Shown here one piece after another: positions 14,451-22,251 of a DNA stretch of 36,746 bases. The DNA comes from Patescibacteria group bacterium. Lineage in GTDB: Bacteria; Patescibacteriota; Patescibacteriia; Patescibacteriales; UBA12465. Position numbers and translations under genes: made by a program. Each line of letters opens with the position of its first letter. The first letter of the stretch is position 1. Where the stretch lies: the NCBI GenBank assembly GCA_022710685.1, contig JAKLGM010000008.1, forward strand, positions 1 through 36,746. The letters are read 5' to 3'. The notes under the pieces are model-generated. The model was not told the origin of the DNA and did not search any database. It saw nothing but the letters and a program-made list of their open reading frames with translations.

Positions 14451-15902
14451 ATGGCTGAAGAAGTGATATTAAGGTTTGATGATATTAACTTTGAATACGT
14501 GCATAAAAAACCCATCTTAGCCGGGGCTGACTTTAGCGTCCGCCGGGGTGCTAAGATCACTCTGATGGGTCAGAATGGGGCCGGCAAAAGCACTATCTTC
14601 GGCCTGATTAAAGGCGAACTAAAACCGAAGAGCGGCCGGCTGTCAATTACTAACGGCGCCACTATCGGCACTGCCCGCCAAACGATTGCCCGGGAAGATT
14701 TGCCCCTGACAGTCTTGGCTTATTTCGAGAAAGCTTTTGCAATCGTACCCGGAAACATCAAAAGCCGCATCAGTAAAGTACTAGAAGCGGTTGACTTTGA
14801 TATTCCTCTAGATCGAATCGTGGGCGATCTTTCCGGCGGCCAACAAGCCCGTCTGCTCCTAGCCTATGCCTTAATCCAAGATCCGGATATACTGCTTTTA
14901 GATGAGCCGACTAACAATCTAGACCAGAAAGGCATTGATCATCTGATCACTTTCCTAGTCATGTATGACAAGACGGTAATCGTCATTTCCCATGATGCTG
15001 ATTTCCTAAATTGCTTCACCGAAGGCGTCATCTATCTGGATGTCTTCACCCACAAAACCGAACTCTATGTGGGCGACTACTACTCCGTAGTGGAAGAAAT
15101 CAATCAGCGGGTGGAAAGGGAAATCATGAAGAACGCCCAATTGGAAAAACGGATTCAGGACCGCAAAGAAAAGGTCAACTTCTTTGCCAACAAAGGTGGC
15201 AAGATGCGCAAGCTGGCTCAAAAAATGAAGGCTGAAACGGAAGAACTGGAAGAGAACAAAGTTGACGTCCGGCGCGAAGACAAGACTATCAGGAAGTTTG
15301 AAATTCCAGTCCAGGATATCAGCGGGGAAATTGTGACCCTGAAAAAAGTCCGGGTGATAAAAAACCATGAACCAATATTTAAGGATGTTGATAAGGTTTT
15401 AGGGAAGAAGGATCGCTTGCTGATAACCGGGCCCAATGGCATCGGCAAAAGCACCTTGCTCCGAGCTTTAGTTGGCGGCACGCAAGACGGAGTCAGCATC
15501 ATGCCCGGAGTAACCGTCGGTTATTACAGCCAAGACTTTTCCACCCTGGATTTTAACGACAAAGTATTTAATTCGCTCCAAAGCGTCTTGGCTGACGGCA
15601 TTGATGAGCAAACCATGCGCGCGGTAGCGGCCGGATTTTTGATTACCGGAGATTTAATGGATAATAAAGTTGGTGATTTGTCTGAAGGGCAAAAAGGCCT
15701 GCTTTCTTTTGCCCGTCTAGTATTGATGCAACCGGGACTGCTAATTTTAGATGAACCGACTAACCACATCAACTTTCGCCATTTGCCGGTTATTGCCGAA
15801 GCGATTAATAAATACCACGGAACCATCATTATGATCAGCCATATGCCTGATTTTATCAAAGAGATAAAGTTTAATGACGAATTAGACTTAGGCCGCCTGT
15901 AA
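14451..15902 (+). CDS. ABC-F family ATPase
   Basis: A 483-residue soluble protein with two ABC domains and no membrane part. Domain 1 has Walker A GQNGAGKST (40-48), signature LSGGQ (127-131) and DEPTNNLD. Domain 2 has GPNGIGKST (327-335), a variant signature LSEGQ (410-414) and DEPTNHIN. A charged helical linker (about 215-285) is the part that enters the ribosomal E site in EttA/Uup-like proteins. ABC-F proteins act on translating ribosomes, and some give antibiotic resistance. The length is at the short end of the family, lacking a C-terminal extension. Confidence 0.92.
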   Translation: MAEEVILRFDDINFEYVHKKPILAGADFSVRRGAKITLMGQNGAGKSTIFGLIKGELKPKSGRLSITNGATIGTARQTIAREDLPLTVLAYFEKAFAIVPGNIKSRISKVLEAVDFDIPLDRIVGDLSGGQQARLLLAYALIQDPDILLLDEPTNNLDQKGIDHLITFLVMYDKTVIVISHDADFLNCFTEGVIYLDVFTHKTELYVGDYYSVVEEINQRVEREIMKNAQLEKRIQDRKEKVNFFANKGGKMRKLAQKMKAETEELEENKVDVRREDKTIRKFEIPVQDISGEIVTLKKVRVIKNHEPIFKDVDKVLGKKDRLLITGPNGIGKSTLLRALVGGTQDGVSIMPGVTVGYYSQDFSTLDFNDKVFNSLQSVLADGIDEQTMRAVAAGFLITGDLMDNKVGDLSEGQKGLLSFARLVLMQPGLLILDEPTNHINFRHLPVIAEAINKYHGTIIMISHMPDFIKEIKFNDELDLGRL

Positions 15903-15914
15903 TTAAATAAAAAT

Positions 15915-16175
15915 ATGCCCGCCAAAAATAATTTGATGTCAAAAATAAAAAGAACCATAACCTCGGTCCTACCGATTGACAAGAAACGACAGGGTCATTG
16001 TGCTAATTGCGGTAAATGCTGCTGCTTACCCCAGCGTTGTCCTTTCTTAAAAGAAGCTGGAGGCAAAAGCTATTGCTCTATTTACAAAGTCCGGCCCTTA
16101 AATTGTCGGAAATATCCTCGGACGGCTGACGAATTTGTCAGCAACGACCAGTGCGGTTTTAAATTTAACGACTAG
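15915..16175 (+). CDS. YkgJ family cysteine cluster protein
   Basis: An 86-residue protein with the zinc/iron-chelating cluster pattern HCANCGKCCCLPQRCPF, then YCSIY, RPLNCRKYP and a final CGF. Eight to nine cysteines in this arrangement are typical of YkgJ (PF03692), a putative Fe-S or zinc-binding domain of unknown role. It lies 12 nt after the ABC-F gene and 2 nt before the DUF1294 gene, in one transcript. Confidence 0.88.
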   Translation: MPAKNNLMSKIKRTITSVLPIDKKRQGHCANCGKCCCLPQRCPFLKEAGGKSYCSIYKVRPLNCRKYPRTADEFVSNDQCGFKFND

Positions 16176-16177
16176 CT

Positions 16178-16468
16178 ATGAATAACGTAGCTAAAATTCT
16201 GGCTGGGTTCCTGTTGACCATCAACATCAGCTCCTTGCTGATCATGGGGCTAGACAAGAGTCGATCCCGGACTAACAAAAGACGGGTAAGCGAAAAGAGT
16301 TTGTTTCTCCTGGCCTTATTCGGCGGCGCCCTGGGCATTTATTTGGGCATGCTTCTGTTCCGCCACAAGACTAAAAAATGGTATTTTGCCTGGATAATAC
16401 CGCTTATATTGGCCTCAAACCTCTACCTATTTTTTATCCTCTTTCAATTGACAAAATCAAGCTTTTAA
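16178..16468 (+). CDS. DUF1294 family membrane protein
   Basis: A 96-residue protein with three membrane helices. The family signature is clear: MGLDKSRSRTNKRRVSEKSL, then GGALGIYLGMLLFRHKTKKW. DUF1294 proteins are common and uncharacterised. It is the last gene of the ABC-F unit; the next promoter (16448-16476) begins inside its 3' end. Confidence 0.9.
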   Translation: MNNVAKILAGFLLTINISSLLIMGLDKSRSRTNKRRVSEKSLFLLALFGGALGIYLGMLLFRHKTKKWYFAWIIPLILASNLYLFFILFQLTKSSF

Positions 16469-16476
16469 TGTAAAAA
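16448..16476 (+). promoter_or_regulatory. Promoter of the Nudix-like gene
   Basis: TTGACA, 17 bp, TAAAAA. The -35 box lies within the last codons of the DUF1294 gene. Start near 16483. Confidence 0.5.
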
Positions 16477-16517
16477 TACAGAGTTCTTTAAATGTTTCAT
16501 TCCAAAAAACCAAAGTC

Positions 16518-17057
16518 ATGAATAAAATCCGTTCCTATCTTGATCCCTTGTATCCGGTTAATGTCCAGACCAAAAATCAGCATCTCAGCGATTCCGCCTA
16601 CACAGAGGTAGTCCAAAAAATGATTATTCCTTGCACCGATGTGGTGTTTTACCAGAAGAATCCTAAAGCCGTCTATCTGGCCCAGAGATCAATTTTTCCG
16701 ATGAAAGGAGTCTGGTGCATCGGCGGCCGCATGTGGTTTAATGACAAGAATGGGGAAGAATCAATCAGTCGCTGCGTCCAAATCGAAACCGGGATAAAAA
16801 TAGTTCCGGATCGGTTTAAACTGATTGCTACCAACCTCTACTCTTGGTCTAAGGTTGAGCAGGGAGATTTCCCGGGGAGAAATTTGGCCCTGACGTTTTC
16901 TTGCGAACTCAGCCCGAAGGAAGTTGAGCTGGTAAGCCAAGGATTGTCTTCCAAAGAATACGACAAGAAATTTGGTCTCCAAGCCTTTGACCGCGCCCGA
17001 CTGGAAAAAGAGAATGTCCATCCGGCCATGTTAGATGCCTACAAAGAAATTTTCTAA
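16518..17057 (+). CDS. Nudix-fold protein with degenerate Nudix box
   Basis: A 179-residue protein resembling the GDP-mannose mannosyl hydrolase branch of Nudix proteins (PMKGVWCIGGRMWFND, later NLALTFSCEL). The expected Nudix box G-x5-E-x7-R-E-u-x-E-E-x-G-u is only partly kept. The stretch GEESISRCVQIETGI has the arginine, the second glutamate and the glycine, but Cys and Ile replace the other two metal-binding glutamates. Hydrolase activity is therefore doubtful, and a binding or regulatory role is possible. It is a single-gene unit with its own promoter and terminator. Confidence 0.8.
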   Translation: MNKIRSYLDPLYPVNVQTKNQHLSDSAYTEVVQKMIIPCTDVVFYQKNPKAVYLAQRSIFPMKGVWCIGGRMWFNDKNGEESISRCVQIETGIKIVPDRFKLIATNLYSWSKVEQGDFPGRNLALTFSCELSPKEVELVSQGLSSKEYDKKFGLQAFDRARLEKENVHPAMLDAYKEIF

Positions 17058-17064
17058 AAAAACA

Positions 17065-17096
17065 CCCCAGCTTTTTGAAAGGCTGGGGATTTTTTA
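17065..17096. terminator. Bidirectional terminator between the Nudix-like gene and the lipoprotein gene
   Basis: CCCCAGC pairs with GCTGGGG, followed by ATTTTTT on the plus strand and preceded by a run of As that serves the minus-strand gene ending at 17094. Confidence 0.85.
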
Positions 17097-17519
17097 ATAA
17101 GGATTTATTTCATTAGTTTTTTTAAGTGGGATAAGTTCGGTGAATTTAGTCTTATTATCCAGGGTTGAGTGATAAAGAAAACGATAGGAGAGTTGACTCC
17201 GATTAAAACCATTCGGCAGAGTAAAGACAAACTTGGAACAGGGGACTGAATTTGAATAACGCTTCCGATCCTTTCTGGAAGTTTTATTCAACTCCGTTTT
17301 ACTCTTGCAAATGACGGGGTCTAATTTTAACTCAGCTACTTTTTTGAAATCGCTAGTTGAAATAATTTCTACAACTACTTCCTGGGTGGAAAAATTTTCA
17401 AAAACAACCATTTTTTTAGGAAGTTTTTGGTTATCCTGACTGCTAGGACTAGGCAAATCATCTTTTTGACAAGCCGAGAAAACCAGGATAATGGCGGGAA
17501 TACACATTAATAAACGCAT
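17094..17519 (-). CDS. Putative lipoprotein, unknown function
   Basis: A 141-residue protein with a lipoprotein signal: hydrophobic MRLLMCIPAIILVFSAC, the cysteine at 17 being the probable lipidation site in VFSAC, although Phe at -3 is unusual. The mature part starts with a polar linker (QKDDLPSPSSQDNQ) and continues as a likely beta-rich domain with two further cysteines. I do not recognise the family. A consensus promoter stands upstream. Confidence 0.7.
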   Translation of the reverse strand: MRLLMCIPAIILVFSACQKDDLPSPSSQDNQKLPKKMVVFENFSTQEVVVEIISTSDFKKVAELKLDPVICKSKTELNKTSRKDRKRYSNSVPCSKFVFTLPNGFNRSQLSYRFLYHSTLDNKTKFTELIPLKKTNEINPY

Positions 17520-17562
17520 TTCTCAAAAGTTTTCGTTAATAAAAAGGACTATCTAATAAAAG

Positions 17563-17591
17563 ATTATACCATATTATTAGCTTTATGTCAA
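17563..17591 (-). promoter_or_regulatory. Promoter of the lipoprotein gene (minus strand)
   Basis: Read on the minus strand: TTGACA (17591-17586), 17 bp, TATAAT (17568-17563). It is a perfect consensus and one of the strongest in the window. Start near 17556, about 37 nt before the gene. Confidence 0.75.
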
Positions 17592-17634
17592 TATATAATT
17601 ATTAGCCCTAAATCTAGGCCAATTTTTGAAATTG

Positions 17635-17643
17635 TGCTATGCT
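17635..17643 (+). promoter_or_regulatory. Extended -10 promoter element before the GH3 gene
   Basis: TG-C-TATGCT with no good -35. Start near 17650, only a few bases before ATG 17658. Confidence 0.4.
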
Positions 17644-17657
17644 TTATCTGATAAAAT

Positions 17658-19175
17658 ATGAAACTACTACCTCGAATTATCGGCTCCCGTCGGTGGCGCC
17701 AAATTGAACGCTTCAAATCCAATCCTTCTTCAACGCAAGAAAAGGTCTTATTGGCTTTACTCAAAAAAGCGGCCCGAACTAAAATCGGCCAAGAATATAA
17801 TTTCTCTAAAATAAAAAACAGCGCCGACTTCCAGCAAAAAATTCCAGTCAGAAGCTATGACGATTTTAAACCCTATATTGAACAAGCCTTGGCGGGAGAA
17901 CCCAATATTATTTGGCCCGGAAAGATTACTTGGTTTGCTAAATCATCTGGCACTACCAGTGACAAAAGCAAATATCTACCCATTACTCAGGAGGCGTTAA
18001 AGCGCTGTCATTATCGCGCCGGCAAAGATGTCTTGTGGATGTACTACCTTAATTATCCGGAAACCAGAATCTATCGTGGCAAAAGCTTGATAGTCGGCGG
18101 CAGCCACCAGATTAGTAGTTTTAACAGCGGTTCGCGCTTAGGCGATCTGTCGGCCATTTTGATTCAGAATCTTCCAGTCTTCGCCCACTTAGTCCGAACA
18201 CCAAATCTTGAAGTAACATTAATGAACGAATGGGAAAGCAAGATAAAAAAGATGGCGGAAGAAACCATCAAAGAGAACGTCACTAATATTTCCGGCGTGC
18301 CTTCTTGGACGCTAGTGCTAATTAAAACCATCCTGCAAATGACAGGCAAAAGCAACCTACGTGAAGTCTGGCCCAGCTTGGAGGTATTTATCCATGGCGG
18401 CGTCAGCTTCAATCCCTATCGCGCGGAATTTGCCCGCGTTATTCCGGCGGACAATATGCGCTATCTGGAGGTCTACAACGCCTCGGAAGGATTCTTCGCC
18501 ATCCAAGACAAAAAGGACCGCGATGACCTCCTGCTAATGCTTGACTATGGAATTTTCTACGAATTTATTCCGATTGATGACTTCCACTCCGGTAATTGGA
18601 AAGCGCTATCCCTTAACGAAGTCGAGCTAGACAAAAATTATGCCTTAGTTATTAGCACTAACGCCGGCTTGTGGCGTTATCTTATCGGCGATGTAGTCAA
18701 ATTTACCAGCCGCGATCCATATCGGATAAAGATTACTGGGCGCACTAAGCATTTCATCAATGTTTTCGGCGAAGAATTAATGATTGATAATGTTGAGCAA
18801 GCCCTGGCCTTAACCTGTCACCAGCACAATACTTCAATTAAAGATTATACGGTGGCACCGATTTTTATGGACCAAAACCAGAAAGGACAGCACGAATGGC
18901 TGATAGAATTTTATCAAGCTCCATCTGATTCGCAGAAGTTTATGGCAGAATTAGACGCTAATTTACAGCAGCTCAACTCTGATTATGAATCTAAGCGCTA
19001 TAAAGATATTACACTCGCAGCGCCAAAACTAACGATTGCGCGCGCTGATCTTTTCTATGACTGGCTCAAAGCTAAGGGCAAGTTAGGCGGTCAGCACAAG
19101 GTTCCGCGCCTAAGTAATGAAAGGAACATCATGGAAGAAATAAAAAGTCTAAATAATAAAGCCAAGTCGGATTAA
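17658..19175 (+). CDS. GH3-family acyl/amino-acid adenylase
   Basis: A 505-residue member of the GH3 family (PF03321), named after plant enzymes that adenylate a carboxylic acid and join it to an amino acid. The ATP phosphate loop SSGTTSDKSKYLP (96-108) and the hinge-region GRTKHFINVFGEEL are clear, as is the N-terminal PVRSYDDFKPYIE. Bacterial members are thought to activate fatty or aromatic acids. No acyl partner gene is adjacent, but acyl-carrier-like genes lie at 28796-29409. The last codons lie in a terminator stem shared with the convergent gene. Confidence 0.9.
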   Translation: MKLLPRIIGSRRWRQIERFKSNPSSTQEKVLLALLKKAARTKIGQEYNFSKIKNSADFQQKIPVRSYDDFKPYIEQALAGEPNIIWPGKITWFAKSSGTTSDKSKYLPITQEALKRCHYRAGKDVLWMYYLNYPETRIYRGKSLIVGGSHQISSFNSGSRLGDLSAILIQNLPVFAHLVRTPNLEVTLMNEWESKIKKMAEETIKENVTNISGVPSWTLVLIKTILQMTGKSNLREVWPSLEVFIHGGVSFNPYRAEFARVIPADNMRYLEVYNASEGFFAIQDKKDRDDLLLMLDYGIFYEFIPIDDFHSGNWKALSLNEVELDKNYALVISTNAGLWRYLIGDVVKFTSRDPYRIKITGRTKHFINVFGEELMIDNVEQALALTCHQHNTSIKDYTVAPIFMDQNQKGQHEWLIEFYQAPSDSQKFMAELDANLQQLNSDYESKRYKDITLAAPKLTIARADLFYDWLKAKGKLGGQHKVPRLSNERNIMEEIKSLNNKAKSD

Positions 19176-19190
19176 GACTTGGCTTTTTTT
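19158..19190. terminator. Terminator embedded in two convergent gene ends
   Basis: AAAGCCAAGTC pairs with GACTTGGCTTT over 11 bp, with a T-run on the plus strand. The left arm encodes the end of the GH3 protein and the right arm the end of the minus-strand AlaE-like protein. Because the stem is palindromic, both proteins end in Lys-Ala-Lys-Ser. Confidence 0.88.
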
Positions 19191-19633
19191 GTTGGCAGAC
19201 CTAAAACTTTTACTATCCTGTCTCTTAAAATGCTATAAAGAGCACCGAAGAGCAGGCAAAAGATAACAGCAAAAATCAGAGTAGTCCCGATATTATTCCA
19301 AGAAATTGCTTCTATTTTGAAGCCCCATTCTTGTAATTGCGGAATAGCAGTCGTATTGACAAAAACGACCTTTAGGACATAAATCACGGGGAATTGAATC
19401 AGTAATTTCACGCCGGCCAAAAGGTGGTCAACGGCGGTTTTGTTGGGTTTTTCAGCATCCCAAATTTTCTTAGTGTTGAAGAAAAAAATAACCACAACTA
19501 AGTCGGTAATACTAGCAAAGATCCGACAAACCAGGGATTGGGCGAAGGAGAAGCCAATCAGATAAACTTCATAGGGCAGGATCAAATAATTAATGACCTC
19601 CAGGGCGAGATAGAATAAAAGTCGTTCTTTCAT
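19172..19633 (-). CDS. AlaE-like L-alanine exporter
   Basis: A 153-residue membrane protein with four helices. The segment EVYLIGFSFAQSLVCRI corresponds to the E. coli AlaE segment EVFLSGMSFEQSFYSRL. The late NNIGTTLIFAVIF and GALYSILRD match its C-terminal helix. AlaE exports L-alanine in E. coli. The family match is fairly firm, the substrate only by analogy. Its end overlaps the GH3 gene end by 4 bp (tail to tail). Confidence 0.7.
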   Translation of the reverse strand: MKERLLFYLALEVINYLILPYEVYLIGFSFAQSLVCRIFASITDLVVVIFFFNTKKIWDAEKPNKTAVDHLLAGVKLLIQFPVIYVLKVVFVNTTAIPQLQEWGFKIEAISWNNIGTTLIFAVIFCLLFGALYSILRDRIVKVLGLPTKKAKS

Positions 19634-19687
19634 CGGGCGGATTTTAGTAAAAGATTGGAAAATAACTACAAAAACCCTACTCTATTT

Positions 19688-19716
19688 TTGCTGGAGTGTC
19701 AATGATATGATATAAT
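19688..19716 (+). promoter_or_regulatory. Promoter of flavodoxin-GlmU unit (leaderless)
   Basis: TTGCTG, 17 bp, TATAAT. Only 7 nt separate the -10 box from ATG 19724, so transcription should begin at or next to the start codon. Confidence 0.65.
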
Positions 19717-19723
19717 AAAGCAT

Positions 19724-20197
19724 ATGAAAGCATTAATTATCTATGATTCATTATATGGCAACACCAAGCTTCTTGCCGAAGCAATGGTGCAGGTTTTTCC
19801 ACCTGATTCCGCTGAGGCTTTGGCAGTTGACACAGCAGATTTATCCGGCCTAAAAGCTATCGACCTCCTAGTCGTAGGTTCGCCCACTCACGGTGGCCGT
19901 CCCAAGACTGAACTCCAAGCTTGGCTGGATAAAATACCGGAAGGCGCTTTGAAAAATATCAAGCTAGCTGTTTTTGACAGCCGTTTTTTGGAAAAAGAAC
20001 AAAAGCTTCCTCTCCGACTATTAATGAAAACTATCGGCTATGCCGCGCCGCGCTTAGCCAGAATATTGGAAAGCAAGGGCGGAACGATAATAGCGCCACC
20101 CCAAGGCTTCATAGTGACTAAAATGAAAGGACCGTTACAGACCGGGGAGCTGGATCGAGCCCAGGCTTGGATAAAAGAAATATTATGGACAAAGTAA
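19724..20197 (+). CDS. Flavodoxin-like FMN protein
   Basis: A 157-residue flavodoxin. The FMN-phosphate loop is YDSLYGNTKLLAE, followed by DLLVVGSPTHGGRPKTE and AVFDSRF, which contact the isoalloxazine ring. Flavodoxins carry electrons or act as small quinone or FMN reductases. The 3' end overlaps the GlmU-like gene by 13 nt, so the two are translationally coupled, though no shared pathway is evident. Confidence 0.9.
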   Translation: MKALIIYDSLYGNTKLLAEAMVQVFPPDSAEALAVDTADLSGLKAIDLLVVGSPTHGGRPKTELQAWLDKIPEGALKNIKLAVFDSRFLEKEQKLPLRLLMKTIGYAAPRLARILESKGGTIIAPPQGFIVTKMKGPLQTGELDRAQAWIKEILWTK

Positions 20198-20922
20198 TAA
20201 TTTTAGCCGCCGGCAAGGGAACCCGGATGAAATCAGAACTACCTAAAGTGCTAGCTCCGCTTAACGGACGTCCGATAATTGATTATCTGATTGAAGCGGT
20301 AATAGCTTCCGGAATCTGCACCAAACCCCTCTTAGTGGTTTCGCCTGACAATCAATCTATAATTGCTAATGCCCTGAGCAAATATGACTTAGATTATGCT
20401 CTCCAAACAGAACAACTAGGCACTGGCCACGCTGTTAATTCAGCGCGACCCCTACTAGCGAGCCAAGATTATGAAAACATTGTCATCCTCTACGGTGACC
20501 ATCCTTTTATCCGCCCAGCCACACTGCAGAAGATAATAAAAAATCATCGGGGGGCGCTGACTATGATGACTACCACCGTTGAAGATTTTTCCGGTTGGCG
20601 CCAAAATTTCTACCACTGGGGCCGGATAATCAGGAGCCAAGGAAAAATTTCCGGCATCGTGGAATACAAAGATGCCAATGACGACCAAAAGAATATTACC
20701 GAAGTCAACCCGGCTCTATTTTGCTGCAACAGCAGGTGGCTCTGGCAAAAAATTGAAAAGATAAAAAATAATAATAGCCAAAAAGAATACTATCTCACTA
20801 GCTTAGTAGCCTTGGCCGCCGAGGAAGGGGAGACTATCGGCGACCTAGCAATCGATCAGCGCGAAGCTGTGGGCATTAATAGCCCAGAAGAACTGCTGGT
20901 AGCGGCTAGCCTAATTTCCTAA
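20185..20922 (+). CDS. GlmU N-terminal-type sugar-nucleotide pyrophosphorylase
   Basis: A 245-residue nucleotidyltransferase with LAAGKGTRM (phosphate loop), QLGTGHAV, YGDHPFIRP and GIVEYKD, all typical of the GlmU uridylyltransferase domain that makes UDP-N-acetylglucosamine. The left-handed beta-helix acetyltransferase half of normal GlmU (about 200 residues) is missing, and the gene ends at a terminator, so it is a single-domain enzyme. ATG 20185 is chosen over an upstream TTG at 20167, since the protein then begins directly before the first strand. Confidence 0.88.
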   Translation: MDKVIILAAGKGTRMKSELPKVLAPLNGRPIIDYLIEAVIASGICTKPLLVVSPDNQSIIANALSKYDLDYALQTEQLGTGHAVNSARPLLASQDYENIVILYGDHPFIRPATLQKIIKNHRGALTMMTTTVEDFSGWRQNFYHWGRIIRSQGKISGIVEYKDANDDQKNITEVNPALFCCNSRWLWQKIEKIKNNNSQKEYYLTSLVALAAEEGETIGDLAIDQREAVGINSPEELLVAASLIS

Positions 20923-20926
20923 AAAT

Positions 20927-20957
20927 AAAAAAGCCCTGATGCACAAGGCTTTTAATT
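20927..20957. terminator. Bidirectional terminator after the GlmU-like gene
   Basis: AAAAGCC/GGCTTTT stem with an 11-nt loop, followed by T-rich sequence; the A-run on the left serves the convergent gene ending at 20974. Confidence 0.75.
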
Positions 20958-20973
20958 TTTTTGTAACTGTCTT

Positions 20974-21402
20974 TTATTGCTCCAAACTCTTCATCCTTTC
21001 TAAATCATCCAATAAGGCTCCGGATAAATACTCGTTGAAACCGTCAATAACCAACTGGATTAAACCCGGGTCTTTAGCTAAAAGGGAATCAAGGCAAGGA
21101 TATTTCTGCTTAATATACTCCGTTACCCAAGTGATTGAATTCGTCCGATTAGACGGAGATTCAAAGTATTGAACTACTTCTTGGATGAAAACCGAATCGT
21201 CTTCTTCGGCGCTACCATCATATTGCTCTAGCTCAACCGGAACATCCAGGTCATATTCTTGCAGAGCGAAAAGAGTAGTCTTTTTGCAAAGATAATCACG
21301 CCAAGGCGTATTTCCAAAATATTGGCTAACATCCGGTTCTTGGGCAATAACGGTAGCGATAAATGATAAAAGAACGGTCAAAGATAAGAGAATTTTTTTC
21401 AT
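20974..21402 (-). CDS. Secreted protein, unknown function
   Basis: A 142-residue protein with a clear signal peptide (MKKILLSLTVLLSFIATVIAQ). The mature part is acidic and mostly helical, with two cysteines (DYLCKK and YPCLDS) that could form a disulfide. I do not recognise the family. One of the few genes here with a good Shine-Dalgarno site: GGAGG about 9 nt before the ATG on the minus strand. Confidence 0.75.
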   Translation of the reverse strand: MKKILLSLTVLLSFIATVIAQEPDVSQYFGNTPWRDYLCKKTTLFALQEYDLDVPVELEQYDGSAEEDDSVFIQEVVQYFESPSNRTNSITWVTEYIKQKYPCLDSLLAKDPGLIQLVIDGFNEYLSGALLDDLERMKSLEQ

Positions 21403-21434
21403 CAGTCAGATCCTCCATTTTTAATTATGCCAGG

Positions 21435-21463
21435 AAATTATCACAGATATTAAAAACTGTCAA
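21435..21463 (-). promoter_or_regulatory. Promoter of the secreted protein gene (minus strand)
   Basis: Minus-strand TTGACA (21463-21458), 17 bp, TAATTT (21440-21435). Confidence 0.55.
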
Positions 21464-21488
21464 ATATAATGCCTTGCAACAATAATTA

Positions 21489-21497
21489 TGCTATAAT
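21489..21497 (+). promoter_or_regulatory. Extended -10 promoter of the SIMPL operon
   Basis: TG-C-TATAAT with no -35 at proper distance, 30 nt before ATG 21528. Divergent from the minus-strand promoter at 21435-21463. Confidence 0.5.
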
Positions 21498-21527
21498 AAT
21501 AGAGTTAATAATATTAACAAAAACCAT

Positions 21528-22247
21528 ATGGAAAAATCCAATAAACTAATTATCTTCGGGTTAATTCTAGGCGCGGCCTTTCTCGCCGGCACATATCTCG
21601 TTAGCCAGACTTTTTTAGCAGTCAAAAAGATGGATAACATCATCAGCGTTTCCGGATCAGCCAAGCAATTAGTGCAAGCTGATAATGCGCGCTGGACAGG
21701 AAATTTTTCCCGCACCATAGCCAAAGACGCTCTAGCCGAAGGCTATGCTTTGATGCGCCTAGACGAAAAAGCCATAACTGATTTTTTCCAATCCGAAGGC
21801 TTCGGCGGCCAATTTGAAATTTCACCAATCTTCATGAATGAGGTCTACAAAAGCGATCCGAATGCCCCGAAAGAATATAATTTAATCCAAAACATTGAGG
21901 TTAAGTCAAATGATGTTAACAAAACTAAAGAATTAGCTAAAAAAACCGAGATCTTGGCCCAAAAAGGCATTATCTTTTCCGCCTATCCGGTAGAATACTA
22001 TTATTCCAAGCTGCCCGAAGTCAGGGTTTCTCTCCTGCCGGAGGCTATAAAAGACGCCAAGAATAGAGCCGCCAGTATCGCCCAGAGCAGCGGCAAGATA
22101 GTTGATTCCATCAAGTCAGTCTCAATGGGCGTGGTCCAGGTGATGACTGCTGGCGCGGTTGATGTTTCCGATTACGGGTCATATGACACCTCCGCGATTG
22201 ATAAAGAGATAATGATTACCGTTAAAACAACTTTCAGTTTAAAATAA
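21528..22247 (+). CDS. SIMPL domain (DUF541) membrane-anchored protein
   Basis: A 239-residue protein. One N-terminal membrane helix (about residues 7-30) precedes an extracytoplasmic SIMPL domain that starts with ISVSGSAKQLVQADNARW and ends with IMITVKTTFSL. KDAKNRAASIAQSSGK is the conserved helix of the fold. SIMPL proteins are poorly understood periplasmic or surface proteins linked to stress or signalling. It is the first of three tightly spaced genes (gaps of 4 and 8 nt). Confidence 0.88.
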   Translation: MEKSNKLIIFGLILGAAFLAGTYLVSQTFLAVKKMDNIISVSGSAKQLVQADNARWTGNFSRTIAKDALAEGYALMRLDEKAITDFFQSEGFGGQFEISPIFMNEVYKSDPNAPKEYNLIQNIEVKSNDVNKTKELAKKTEILAQKGIIFSAYPVEYYYSKLPEVRVSLLPEAIKDAKNRAASIAQSSGKIVDSIKSVSMGVVQVMTAGAVDVSDYGSYDTSAIDKEIMITVKTTFSLK

Positions 22248-22251
22248 AAAT

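Noticed and set aside
15006-15368. 120-codon frame on the minus strand within the ABC-F gene
   Set aside because: It lies opposite a conserved linker and second ABC domain; the frame is a by-product of the codon bias of the plus-strand gene.
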